In this document: in pieces, positions 42,002-51,022 of the stretch
Layout: each line of letters opens with the position of its first letter
Numbering within the stretch: position 1 is the stretch's first letter
Assembly: GCA_031972295.1 (NCBI GenBank)
Contig: DALYEZ010000003.1
Coordinates: 3,416 to 67,415 of the forward strand
DNA: 64,000 nt
Direction of reading: 5' to 3'
Source of the DNA: JALHNF01 sp031972295
GTDB lineage: Bacteria > Patescibacteriota > Minisyncoccia > Phycocordibacterales > UBA5272
The notes under the pieces: model-generated
What the model was told of the DNA's origin: nothing
Databases searched by the model: none
The model's input: the letters and a program-made list of their open reading frames with translations, nothing else
Made by a program: the position numbers and the translations under genes

Positions 42002-44554
42002 ATGTCATTATTAAAGACACTTCTGGCATTTGGGACTGAGGAATATAAGCTTTTAAAGCGCTTTAAGAAGCGGGTAGCTGAAATAAACGCGCTTGAACCA
42101 CTATATAAGGAGCTTTCCAATGATGCCCTGACTCTTAAGACACAAGAGTTTAAAACTCGTCTAGCTACAGGGGAGACACTTGATGATATTTTGCCTGAGG
42201 CGTTTGCTTTGGTGCGCGAAGCTTCTCGAAGAACGCTCAATGAGCGACATTATGATGTTCAACTTATTGGTGGGCAAGTGCTTCATTATGGAGCCATTGC
42301 TGAAATGCGAACTGGTGAAGGAAAAACACTCGTTGCCACACTTCCTGCATATTTAAATGCGCTCACTGGTAAAGGTGTACATGTTATTACGGTAAACGAT
42401 TATCTTTCACGTCGTGATGCTGTGTGGATGGGGCAGGTATACAATCTTCTCGGGCTCTCTATCTCTGTTGTTAATCACGAATCTTCATTTCTATACGATC
42501 CAACACATACAGAAAAAGATGCACTCCGCGATGATGTTGCGACATTTAAGGTTGTCTATGAATTTTTGCGACCATGCACTCGTAAAGAGGCGTATGCGGC
42601 AGATATTACCTATGGTACAAACAATGAATTCGGATTTGACTATTTGCGTGACAATATTGCTAACCGAGAGGATCAAATAGTACAACGTGATTATAACTTT
42701 GCCATTGTGGATGAAGTGGACTCTATTTTAATCGATGAAGCGCGCACACCACTCATTATTTCGGCTCCAAGCGCGGAGTCCGAAGACCTTTACAAGACAT
42801 GTGCAACTTTGGTTGAAAAGCTTATTGAGCAAGAGCACTATGTGATTGATGAAAAGAGAAAAGCTATTTCCCTTACCGACGCTGGTATCAATAAAGCTGA
42901 GGAGCTTTTGAATGTTTCTAATATCTATACTGAAAAGGGAATTAAGTTTGTTTACCATATAGAGACTGCGGTAAAAGCAAAGGCGGTGTTCTTAAAAGAT
43001 CGTGACTATGTGGTGAAAAATGGTGAAGTGATAATTGTGGACGAATTCACTGGACGTATGCAGCCAGGACGTCGTTGGTCAGATGGTATTCACCAAGCTG
43101 TTGAGGCAAAAGAGCGCGTGTTGGTACAAAAAGAATCCCGAACGCTTGCATCTATTACCTTTCAAAACTATTTTAGGTTTTACAGCAAGCTCTCTGGTAT
43201 GACCGGAACCGCTGAAACTTCAGCGGAAGAGTTTGAAAAGGTATACAACATACCAGTCGTAAAGATCCCAACACATCGAAATATCCAGCGTATTGATAAC
43301 CCTGATCTTATTTTCCAAACCGAAGCAGGAAAGTTTAAAGCTATTGCGCGGAAAGTGAAAGAGTTGAATGCAAAAGGACAACCAGTGCTCATTGGTACGA
43401 CCTCAATTGATAAGAATGAACTTCTTGCAGAGTACTTTAAGCGTGAACAGATTCCATTTGAGATGTTGAATGCGAAAAATCATGAACGGGAAGGAGAGGT
43501 GATTGCACAAGCTGGAAAAAAGGGAAGTGTGTTTTTGGCAACAAACATGGCAGGTCGTGGTGTGGACATCAAGCTCGGCGGTCTTCCTCGCAGTAAAGGA
43601 TCAGAAGAAGATGTGAAAAATCTTGGTGGACTCTATGTACTTGGTACCGAGCGTCACGAAGCACGACGTATCGACAATCAGCTCCGTGGACGATCTGGAC
43701 GACAGGGTGATCCAGGTGAGACACAATTCTTCGTGTCACTCGAAGATCATCTTATGCGAGTCTTTTCTCCAGACACTATGAAGTGGGCGATGGGTAAAGC
43801 TGGTGTTGCTGAAGACGAGCCACTTCAATCGAAACTCATTTCTCGATCAATTGAAAGCGCACAGAAAAAGATAGAAGGACTTCACTTCGACAATCGAAAG
43901 ACTGTTTTACAGTACGATGATGTGCTCAACCAGCAGCGTAAGGCAATGTATGAAAGACGGAAGAAAATTCTCTTGGGAGAGCATGACGCGATAGATGCAT
44001 TTATCGACACACTTTCACTTTCAGAAGAACTTACAGAGAGTCTTGAGGCAACAAAACGTGGGGTAGACGAAAAACAATACTACAGTACGCTCCGGAGTAT
44101 TATTCTCCAGACTATGGACATGCTTTGGATGGATCATTTGGAGGTAATGGAATATACACGCAATTCAGTAAACCTACGTTCATATGGACAGCGTGATCCG
44201 TTTGTTGAATATAAAAAGGAAGGTCTACGGCTTTTCCGTGAAATGGAGGAGTCTTTGAAGACAAGGCTTTCCGAGTTTGTTCCGAATCTTCCTGCTGTTA
44301 TCAAGCAGTTGCACGGGGGAGCTCTTTCCGTTACTCCTACATATGACGTTAGTAAGGTCGCCGAGAACTATGATAGCGATGGCCAAGGAGTAACAAGTGC
44401 ACCGGGCGGAGCCCAAAAGCCATTTAATGGTAAAGTTTTGAAAGATGTGCCAGGTAGAAATGATCCTTGTCCTTGCGGAAACGGTAAAAAATGGAAGAAG
44501 TGTGGGGAAATAGATCCAGAAAACTGCGAATGGGTGAAAAGTCAGTCTCGGTAG
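42002..44554 (+). CDS. secA: Preprotein translocase ATPase SecA
   Basis: 850 aa. Walker A MRTGEGKTL, VITVNDYLSRRDA, Walker B VDEVDSILIDEARTPLI, the DEAD-motor C-half GTTSIDKNELL, LATNMAGRGVDIKLGG and QLRGRSGRQGDPG are all present. The C-terminal SEC-C metal site reads CPCGNGKKWKKCGE, with three Cys but Gly where the final Cys/His normally stands. SecA pushes the many signal-peptide proteins of this window through SecYEG. TAAAAT lies nine nt before the ATG. Confidence 0.96.
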   Translation: MSLLKTLLAFGTEEYKLLKRFKKRVAEINALEPLYKELSNDALTLKTQEFKTRLATGETLDDILPEAFALVREASRRTLNERHYDVQLIGGQVLHYGAIAEMRTGEGKTLVATLPAYLNALTGKGVHVITVNDYLSRRDAVWMGQVYNLLGLSISVVNHESSFLYDPTHTEKDALRDDVATFKVVYEFLRPCTRKEAYAADITYGTNNEFGFDYLRDNIANREDQIVQRDYNFAIVDEVDSILIDEARTPLIISAPSAESEDLYKTCATLVEKLIEQEHYVIDEKRKAISLTDAGINKAEELLNVSNIYTEKGIKFVYHIETAVKAKAVFLKDRDYVVKNGEVIIVDEFTGRMQPGRRWSDGIHQAVEAKERVLVQKESRTLASITFQNYFRFYSKLSGMTGTAETSAEEFEKVYNIPVVKIPTHRNIQRIDNPDLIFQTEAGKFKAIARKVKELNAKGQPVLIGTTSIDKNELLAEYFKREQIPFEMLNAKNHEREGEVIAQAGKKGSVFLATNMAGRGVDIKLGGLPRSKGSEEDVKNLGGLYVLGTERHEARRIDNQLRGRSGRQGDPGETQFFVSLEDHLMRVFSPDTMKWAMGKAGVAEDEPLQSKLISRSIESAQKKIEGLHFDNRKTVLQYDDVLNQQRKAMYERRKKILLGEHDAIDAFIDTLSLSEELTESLEATKRGVDEKQYYSTLRSIILQTMDMLWMDHLEVMEYTRNSVNLRSYGQRDPFVEYKKEGLRLFREMEESLKTRLSEFVPNLPAVIKQLHGGALSVTPTYDVSKVAENYDSDGQGVTSAPGGAQKPFNGKVLKDVPGRNDPCPCGNGKKWKKCGEIDPENCEWVKSQSR

Positions 44555-44593
44555 GGGTAGGGTGGCAAAAATGACCCAAAAGGCTAGTTTCAG

Positions 44594-44638
44594 AAATAAC
44601 AAAAATATCCTTATTCTATAAGGATATTTTTGTTATTT
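44594..44638 (+). terminator. Very strong terminator after secA
   Basis: A 20-bp perfect stem (44594-44613 with 44619-44638), five-nt loop. Confidence 0.88.
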
Positions 44639-44651
44639 AAGGGGCCTAATA

Positions 44652-44693
44652 TTGACAAAAAGACTTGACTTTTGTCTAATAGTTTGCTATATT
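44652..44693 (+). promoter_or_regulatory. Two overlapping sigma70-like promoters
   Basis: TTGACA (44652-44657)-17-TCTAAT (44675-44680), and TTGACT (44665-44670)-17-TATATT (44688-44693). The second is the better match and would start RNA near 44700. Confidence 0.7.
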
Positions 44694-44699
44694 ACTTAT

Positions 44700-44839
44700 T
44701 AGTCCTGTGCCTATAGCTTATGTTATAGGCCTTTAAATTTCTGAGACTACAAGAAGTCCTATCTCTTAAAGCAAGAGACAGCTCGTTCGGTAAATCAGGA
44801 CTACAGACATAGAGTTTGACGGAGCACAACCGTTATACG
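44700..44839 (+). ncRNA. Structured 5' leader RNA with mutually exclusive pairings
   Basis: About 140 nt between the promoter and ATG. TAGTCCTG (44700-44707) pairs with CAGGACTA (44796-44803), enclosing hairpins GCCTATA/TATAGGC (44709-44730), GACT/AGTC (44745-44758) and TCTCTT/AAGAGA (44762-44778). AGGACT (44797-44802) can instead pair with a second AGTCCT at 44755-44760. GGAG near 44821 is partly closed by ACGG/CCGT. No known riboswitch consensus is recognised. Confidence 0.5.
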
Positions 44840-45424
44840 ATGAATACTACAATACAAAAAACAGCCCAGGTTCTTGCAATCTTCCCTTTGTTCGCGATTG
44901 CAAATCCTAGTGCGATCATATCGGATACTAAGGTGGAGACACCTACATTTGCCCCGGTTATGGGTATTAGTGTCTCACGAAGTCTTTTTGCTCAGGCAAC
45001 AGAAGCAATTTCTGCGCCGAAGGTAGTGGACACACGTGCTGCACGAATTAACTCATATTTTGGGACATGGGACTTACCACTTGCTCATCATGGTGCATTT
45101 ATGGTGGAAATGTCAGACAAGTATAATCTTGACTGGCGTCTTATCCCAGCGATTGCTATGCGTGAATCAACTGGTGGAAAGTTTGCATGTTACAACAACC
45201 CATTTGGTTGGGGATCATGTAAGATTAAATTCAATAGTTTTGAAGAAGCTATTGAAACCCTTGCTCGAAACTTAGCCGGTGAAAATCCTCGTACAGAAAT
45301 GTACTACAAGGACAAGTCGACTGAAGAAAAACTTCACTTCTATAACGGAACCGTTATTAAAACTTATGTACGCGAAGTGGTGAAAATCATGGATCGTATT
45401 GAAGGTCAGGCAGTAGAAGCATAA
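44840..45424 (+). CDS. Secreted glucosaminidase-domain protein
   Basis: 194 aa. A signal peptide-like N-terminus (VLAIFPLFAIANPSA), then after a linker a lysozyme-like/glucosaminidase domain: ARINSYFGTWDLPLAHHGAFMVEMSDKYNLDWRLIPAIAMRESTGGKFACYNNPFGWGSCKIKFNSFEEAIETLARNLAG, with the catalytic-type Glu in MRESTGGK. It probably trims peptidoglycan outside the cell. The ATG lies far from GGAG and after a 140-nt structured leader, so expression is likely regulated. A palindromic terminator follows. Confidence 0.8.
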   Translation: MNTTIQKTAQVLAIFPLFAIANPSAIISDTKVETPTFAPVMGISVSRSLFAQATEAISAPKVVDTRAARINSYFGTWDLPLAHHGAFMVEMSDKYNLDWRLIPAIAMRESTGGKFACYNNPFGWGSCKIKFNSFEEAIETLARNLAGENPRTEMYYKDKSTEEKLHFYNGTVIKTYVREVVKIMDRIEGQAVEA

Positions 45425-45458
45425 AAATAAAACCCCGAGTACTCGGGGTTTTATTTTT
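45423..45458. terminator. Perfect 36-bp palindromic terminator
   Basis: Left arm 45423-45440 and exact complement 45441-45458, no formal loop; shared by the convergent mscL. Confidence 0.88.
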
Positions 45459-45463
45459 ATATT

Positions 45464-45766
45464 CTATTCTTTTGGCTTGTCTATTTTATCTAACTTCAAC
45501 TTTTTTACTCCAAAGTAGACAACTAACGCAATAACTGCAAAATTAATTAACGTGTTTAAGAAAGCACCATATGCAATGGTTGCGTTTCCAATCATGAATG
45601 TTGCACTTGAAAGACCTGTTGCTGATCCAAGTATCAAACCAAGAAGTGGGTTAATGAAACTGCTAATGAGTGACTTTACTAATTCAGAAACTGCACCACC
45701 TAAAATCAAACCAACTGCCAAACCAACAACACCTTGTGTCCGTACAAAATCAATAAATCCTTTCAT
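45464..45766 (-). CDS. mscL: Large-conductance mechanosensitive channel MscL
   Basis: 100 aa, shorter than the 136 aa E. coli channel. TM1 has RTQGVVGLAVGLILGGAVSELVKSLISSFINPLLGLIL, TM2 follows (FLNTLINFAVIALVVYFGVKKL), and a short basic C-terminus remains. The periplasmic loop is trimmed. Releases solutes on hypoosmotic shock. TATAAT lies eight nt before ATG. Confidence 0.94.
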   Translation of the reverse strand: MKGFIDFVRTQGVVGLAVGLILGGAVSELVKSLISSFINPLLGLILGSATGLSSATFMIGNATIAYGAFLNTLINFAVIALVVYFGVKKLKLDKIDKPKE

Positions 45767-45794
45767 ATAAACCCATTATATATTGAAAGATAGT

Positions 45795-47774
45795 CTAGTT
45801 ACCACCACGGATTTCTTTTAAGAATGTTTTTGTGTTCACTGCACGACCTAAAAATGCTTTTACTGATTCGTCTTCGTTTCGCGATGCACCTGGCTCAAGT
45901 ATTTCTTTTCTATAGCGCATCCCAATGTTTTTGTCTGTGATTCCTTTTGTTTTAAATATACTTGCAAAATCGTCGCAATATATTTTAGAAAAGAGATACA
46001 CGTAATAGGCGGCAGCGTAACCAGTTAGATGTCCGAAGCCGGCAGGAAAGAGAGAGTCTTTTGGATATTCGACACCAAGGTACTTTTTATTAAGCGTACG
46101 AAAGTGAGCTTGTGTATCAGAAATATTTTTTTCGTGTATATCAAGCGCGAAAAGCGCCTTTGTTGTTATTGAAGTCCATGTGAGTCCTTCCAAATGGTAT
46201 TGCGACTGAACAAGTGAGGTGATTTTCTGTTTTGAAAGGGGTTTACTTGTCTTGTAGTGCTTCGTGAGTACTGCCAAGATTTTAGGATTCCAACACCAGT
46301 GCTCAAGGAGTTGCGAGGGGGACTCTACAAAGTCTAATTTTGTGTGGGAACTGCTTTGAGATGCGTATTCAACACGACAGAGAAGGGAATGAAGTGCGTG
46401 CCCGAATTCATGGAAAAGTGCTTCTGTATCATAGCGAGAAAGCAGAGAAACGGTTCCTTTGCCTGGTTTGGCAAAATTACACATAAGGGTGATCGTGGTT
46501 GGCTTTTGTAATCCTGTCCCAGTGTCTTTACGAGCGTCACTTGTGGGGAATGCTGCAGCGTGTCCAAATTTCCCTTCACGCGGATAAAGATCAAGGAGGA
46601 GGTATCCAAGCACTTCTTTTGTTTTTACATCTTTCGCCTCATATCGAAATACGTCTTCGTGCCAGGCGGGAAGTGTGTTTGTTTTCTTAAATGAAATACC
46701 GAGGAGGTTTTCGAAAATAGAGAACATAGTTTGGACCACATGTGTGAGAGGAAGATGCTCACGTAATTCGTTTTCGTTAATGTGATATTTTGTTTGTCGT
46801 AAAAGATTGTCGTAGTACGCCATGTCCCATGGATAGAGGGGATTTTTTGAGTCTTGTTTTTTGAGATCTTGTAACTTCTTAAAATCAGCACCCTTTAGTT
46901 TTTTTGTTCCTGCAAGTACTTGCAGCATTATGTTGCGGGCATTTTCGGGAGTTTTCACCAGGTATTGTTCGAGCTGGTAGTGTGCCCAAGACTTGTAATT
47001 AAGAAGGGAAGCGATTTGTTTTCGCAGTGTGAGCATTTTCTTTAGAACAATAAGATTTTGTTTACCGCCTTTTTGCTGGGTAATATTCCAGAGTTCTTTT
47101 CTCTTTGTTTCGTTCTTGGAAAAAGTCAGAAACGGATTCATTGATGGATAATCTGTTGTCACGATGTATCTGCCATCTTTTTGTTCAAGTGATTCCTGGT
47201 AGGAAAGTGGTGTGCCATTGAGTTCTTCTTTTGAAACCAAAATACTTCCTTGCCACTCGTTTATGTTTCTTTCAAAATCTTGTGATGCCGCGTGGAGTAC
47301 CTTGAAAAGCTTCTGAACTTTTGTACGTTTTACTTTCGGTAATCCAAAACCAAGCCGTCTATAGGCGTCAAGTGTTTCTTTGAGTATTTTTTTATGAGAT
47401 TCTTTTTGTGGAGCCTTGCCAAACTTTACATATTCAAGAATTGCATTGTAAATATCTTCATCAAATGCCATGTCAGTGGTCAGGTTTGAAAGCTTCGTGG
47501 TTGTTTGCGCGCAAACATCACGAATATCTTTGTTGGGATGTGCATTTAAAAGTATCTCAAGACGAGAAAAGGCATCCGAGATTGGTTCATCGGCTCGCTC
47601 CAGTGCACCGACAGTATTTTCAAACGTACGCAGTTCCTTAGGGATCTTTTTGATCTGATCAAGAATATTTCGCTTTTGCGTGACGAGTTTTTCCGGAAGC
47701 TTTTCAAACTCTCCCTTTGTCCACTGTACCCATGAAAATTCTTTTTTGAGATTGAGCTTCAAAAATTGCTGCAT
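45795..47774 (-). CDS. M3-family oligoendopeptidase (zinc)
   Basis: 659 aa. The zinc motif HEFGHALHSLL lies near residue 455 and the downstream glutamate region VESPSQLLEHW matches M3 peptidases (thimet oligopeptidase/oligopeptidase F). The N-terminal half is the helical M3 dome. It cleaves short peptides in the cytoplasm, useful for an organism that lives on imported peptides. TACAAT lies nine nt before ATG. No signal peptide is visible. Confidence 0.92.
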   Translation of the reverse strand: MQQFLKLNLKKEFSWVQWTKGEFEKLPEKLVTQKRNILDQIKKIPKELRTFENTVGALERADEPISDAFSRLEILLNAHPNKDIRDVCAQTTTKLSNLTTDMAFDEDIYNAILEYVKFGKAPQKESHKKILKETLDAYRRLGFGLPKVKRTKVQKLFKVLHAASQDFERNINEWQGSILVSKEELNGTPLSYQESLEQKDGRYIVTTDYPSMNPFLTFSKNETKRKELWNITQQKGGKQNLIVLKKMLTLRKQIASLLNYKSWAHYQLEQYLVKTPENARNIMLQVLAGTKKLKGADFKKLQDLKKQDSKNPLYPWDMAYYDNLLRQTKYHINENELREHLPLTHVVQTMFSIFENLLGISFKKTNTLPAWHEDVFRYEAKDVKTKEVLGYLLLDLYPREGKFGHAAAFPTSDARKDTGTGLQKPTTITLMCNFAKPGKGTVSLLSRYDTEALFHEFGHALHSLLCRVEYASQSSSHTKLDFVESPSQLLEHWCWNPKILAVLTKHYKTSKPLSKQKITSLVQSQYHLEGLTWTSITTKALFALDIHEKNISDTQAHFRTLNKKYLGVEYPKDSLFPAGFGHLTGYAAAYYVYLFSKIYCDDFASIFKTKGITDKNIGMRYRKEILEPGASRNEDESVKAFLGRAVNTKTFLKEIRGGN

Positions 47775-47841
47775 ATAAAAATCATTGTAGCAGGTTTATG
47801 GCTATGAAATGACGTTAAAATATGATATTTTGACCTATATT

Positions 47842-47933
47842 GGAGACGTGTCAGAGCGGTCGAATGTACCTCTTTGCTAAAGAGGCAGGCCTGTCAAAGG
47901 GCCTCGCGAGTTCGAATCTCGCCGTCTCCGCCA
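47842..47933 (+). tRNA. tRNA-Ser (GCU), CCA encoded
   Basis: Acceptor GGAGACG / CGTCTCC, anticodon loop with GCT, long variable arm (CAGGCCTGTCAAAGGGCCTC), G discriminator and encoded CCA (47931-47933). Confidence 0.95.
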
Positions 47934-48002
47934 AAATTAAATATTGGAGTGTCGGAGGGGTCCCATTGTTTGATTTACCACCTAGGAGTATACTTTGTCT
48001 AT

Positions 48003-51000
48003 ATGATTAACAAAGATACCACATTTAACTTTCTGAAAGTTGTTGGAGTGATTGCAATTGTCTTCCTAATTGCATTTACTACTCAAAAAACATTTGGTCT
48101 TTTCTGGGTTGCACAAACAGGAGCGGGTGAATTAGGTTGGCAATCCATGGCGATGTCTAGTGACGGCACAAGAATTGCTGCTATAGGCTATGACGATGAA
48201 GATGCTGTGGGGCTATATACTTCAGATGACAGTGGGGTAACATGGACACTGCGTACAACTTCAGAAAATCCTGAGTGGAATAGTGTTGCATCGTCAGCCG
48301 ATGGACTTAAGCTCGCTGCTACCACTCAAAGTGGTGGATATATTTATACATCAGCAGATGCTGGTGTAACATGGACGGAGCGGACAAACTCGGGACAAAG
48401 AAGTTGGCTTGGTATTGCCTCATCGGGTGATGGCACAAAACTCCTTTCAGGGGCGGTGAATGATTATGCATATCTTTCCACTGACTCTGGTGCGACATGG
48501 ACCGCAATCACATCTTTGGGTACTCTTTATTATTGGTCTTCTTTTGAAATATCTACCAATGGTTCTGTACTTACACTTCAAGCCCAAGAAACTGAGGGGG
48601 AAATGCATTTTTTTGTATCAACAGATGGTGGAATAACATGGACAGATCGAAATGGATCTGGTGTACGTAGGTGGAAAGTGAGTGCCACTTCAGCTGATGG
48701 TACAAAACTTGTAGCTGCTGTCTCTGGCTTTACGAGCAGCCCTGTTCCTGGATATATATATACTTCCTCAAACGCGGGGGTAACATGGGTAAAACAAACN
48801 NNNNNNNNNNNNNNNNNNNNNNNNNNNNNNNNNNNNNNNNNNNNNNNNNNNNNNNNNNNNNNNNNNNNNNNNNNNNNNNNNNNNNNNNNNNNNNNNNNNG
48901 AAGAGCGCAACTGGATTGGCTCTATGCTTACAGGAGGGGGGTCGTTACTTTCACTAGCTGATGCTCAGAATATTTATACCTCCACTGACTCAGGTGCAAC
49001 ATGGGTAGAGCAAGAAGGTTTAGGGCATTATTCAGGAGTTGCAACGTTTTCAGCTGATGGTACAAAAATCGCAACGGCTGCCTATAGCGGCAATATCTAT
49101 ACTTCTCTAGATTCAGGTGCGACATGGACAGAGCAAACTGGTTCGGGTGCACGTTTTTGGAAGACTTTAAGTATGTCTGCAGATGGTACAAAACTCATTG
49201 CTACCGTTGACGGTAATCATGGCTCAGCTTTCTTGTACACATCGGTTGATTCTGGTGTGACATGGGTAGAGCAAGTGGCAGTGGGAGGACGTCAATGGAC
49301 ATCAGCAAACTTTTCTGCAGATGGTACAAAAATTATTGCAACTGCAACAACAGGTGATTATACCCCTGGTCCTGACTATATTTACACATCCTCTGATGCT
49401 GGTACAACATGGACACGGCAAAGTGGTGTGCCTGCATATGGAAAGATGACCACATCTTTTGACGGCTCGAAGGTTGTTCTTGGAAGTAACACCTCTGCAA
49501 AGGTTTATATTTCAACGGACTTCACCGCGACATGGACAGAGCTGGTTGTTCCAGGTAGTTCTGCCTTAGGAGGTATAGATGCGTCTTCAGATGGTTCTAC
49601 GTTAATTATTGCAACGGGAGGGCAGCTAGTTCTTTCAGAAGACTCAGGTGCGACATGGGTAGAGCAATCAGGGACAGAAGATCACTCATGGACCAGTGTT
49701 GCTGTATCTGCAGATGGTGAAAAATTTGCCGCGGCTGATGGTGATAGATATATTTACACAGCAACTGCGCCAGTAGCAGCCCCTGTTCCGGTAATTATTA
49801 TTCCTGCAGCTAATGTGACTTACGGATCAAGAAACTCTCCTACCGTTGAGTGGAGTGTTGATTGGGAGGTGTCTGAGACCTGTGAGTACAGCTACGATGG
49901 TGTTTCGTACGACGAGGTAGATTGTTCTGAGGGTGGTACAGATATACCTGCTCCACAAAGTCGAGGAGCACAAACTTTGTATGTACGTGGTACCAATGCA
50001 CTTGGTGCAACTATAGTGTCTGTAAACTTTACTTATAATGGCTCTCTCTGGATTCAGCAAACAAATTCTGGTTCAAGAAGTTGGCGAGCTATCGCAGGAT
50101 CAAATAACGGAAGAACACTTGTAGTTGCTGGAGATGGTGCCCCACCCTTTACTTCTACTGATAGTGGATACACATGGATAGAGCGTGCAATGCCGGAACC
50201 TTTTGGTGAGCCTGGTGGGAACAATTGGGTAGCATTAGCTACCTCTGGTAATGGTACTAAAATGGTTGGATTACTCGGTAATGGTGATGGGTCTGATGGT
50301 ATTGGTAGTTTGTATCGAGCAAATCTCTACACTTCCACTGACTCAGGTGCAACATGGGTAGAGCAAACAAATTCTGCAAATTTTGCCTGGCGAGCGGTTG
50401 ACATCTCAAATGATGGTATGGATTTAGTTGCCATTGGTTATGGTGACGATGGCCTCGATAATTACGGCGGACACATTTTAACGTCATCAGATGGAGGTGA
50501 GACATGGATTGTTCAGCAAGGTGCTGGTATGCACCGATGGGCATCGGTTACGATGTCTGCAAATGGTGAAAAAATCGTTGCTGTTGCTAAGGAACAAGAT
50601 CCAGATACTTTTGAGACCTTACCTGGATATATTTATACTTCAACAGACGGAGGTGTAACATGGACAGAGCGAACAGGCGCTGGAGAACGTTTCTGGACGG
50701 ATGTTACTTCATCTCAAAATGGTGTTAGAGTTGCGGCAGTTGATGGAAATAATGGTTATGTATATACCTCAAACGATAGTGGTGTGACATGGACACAACG
50801 TACAGGTGCCGGCGCACGTCCATGGACGGCAATAGACGCTTCTGCAAACGGACAAAGACTTGTTGCAGTAGGAACTGATACCTATGTTTATATCTCTGAT
50901 GATTCGGGCGCAACATGGGTAGAACAAGTAGGTTCAGGTGCTCGTGATTGGAAGGATGTGTTTATTAGTGGTAATGGAGAAGAAATTGCGGTTGCAGACG

Positions 51001-51011
51001 GAAGTAACTAG
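48003..51011 (+). CDS. Surface protein with Asp-box (BNR) beta-propellers, contains a sequence gap
   Basis: 1002 aa by length, 34 of them undefined because of 100 N bases. A signal anchor (FLKVVGVIAIVFLIAFTTQKTFGLFWV) is followed by at least 17 Asp-box units of the form S-x-D-x-G-x-T-W, one degenerate (FTATW), each in a ~40-residue repeat. An Ig-like insert (APVPVIIIPAANVTYGSRN...) splits the run near residue 600, suggesting two propellers. Such folds bind glycans or act as sialidase-like hydrolases, but no sialidase Arg triad can be assigned. ATG at 48003 follows TATACT by eight nt. The next gene starts 11 bp downstream and carries the anchoring module that this protein lacks. Confidence 0.8.
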   Translation: MINKDTTFNFLKVVGVIAIVFLIAFTTQKTFGLFWVAQTGAGELGWQSMAMSSDGTRIAAIGYDDEDAVGLYTSDDSGVTWTLRTTSENPEWNSVASSADGLKLAATTQSGGYIYTSADAGVTWTERTNSGQRSWLGIASSGDGTKLLSGAVNDYAYLSTDSGATWTAITSLGTLYYWSSFEISTNGSVLTLQAQETEGEMHFFVSTDGGITWTDRNGSGVRRWKVSATSADGTKLVAAVSGFTSSPVPGYIYTSSNAGVTWVKQXXXXXXXXXXXXXXXXXXXXXXXXXXXXXXXXXXEERNWIGSMLTGGGSLLSLADAQNIYTSTDSGATWVEQEGLGHYSGVATFSADGTKIATAAYSGNIYTSLDSGATWTEQTGSGARFWKTLSMSADGTKLIATVDGNHGSAFLYTSVDSGVTWVEQVAVGGRQWTSANFSADGTKIIATATTGDYTPGPDYIYTSSDAGTTWTRQSGVPAYGKMTTSFDGSKVVLGSNTSAKVYISTDFTATWTELVVPGSSALGGIDASSDGSTLIIATGGQLVLSEDSGATWVEQSGTEDHSWTSVAVSADGEKFAAADGDRYIYTATAPVAAPVPVIIIPAANVTYGSRNSPTVEWSVDWEVSETCEYSYDGVSYDEVDCSEGGTDIPAPQSRGAQTLYVRGTNALGATIVSVNFTYNGSLWIQQTNSGSRSWRAIAGSNNGRTLVVAGDGAPPFTSTDSGYTWIERAMPEPFGEPGGNNWVALATSGNGTKMVGLLGNGDGSDGIGSLYRANLYTSTDSGATWVEQTNSANFAWRAVDISNDGMDLVAIGYGDDGLDNYGGHILTSSDGGETWIVQQGAGMHRWASVTMSANGEKIVAVAKEQDPDTFETLPGYIYTSTDGGVTWTERTGAGERFWTDVTSSQNGVRVAAVDGNNGYVYTSNDSGVTWTQRTGAGARPWTAIDASANGQRLVAVGTDTYVYISDDSGATWVEQVGSGARDWKDVFISGNGEEIAVADGSN
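48800..48899. other. Assembly gap of 100 undefined bases
   Basis: Exactly 100 N in the middle of the Asp-box repeats. Near-identical repeat units at the nucleotide level (for example around 48978-49013 and 50334-50369) probably broke the assembly. The true gap length is unknown. Confidence 0.98.
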
Positions 51012-51022
51012 TTGGTTTTCCT

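Noticed and set aside
44700..44839. Assignment of the leader to a known riboswitch class (c-di-AMP, c-di-GMP, others).
   Set aside because: None of the conserved core sequences I know is present; reported only as an unclassified structured leader.
47874..48002. Longer start for the Asp-box protein.
   Set aside because: It would overlap tRNA-Ser; the signal peptide and TATACT spacing support 48003.
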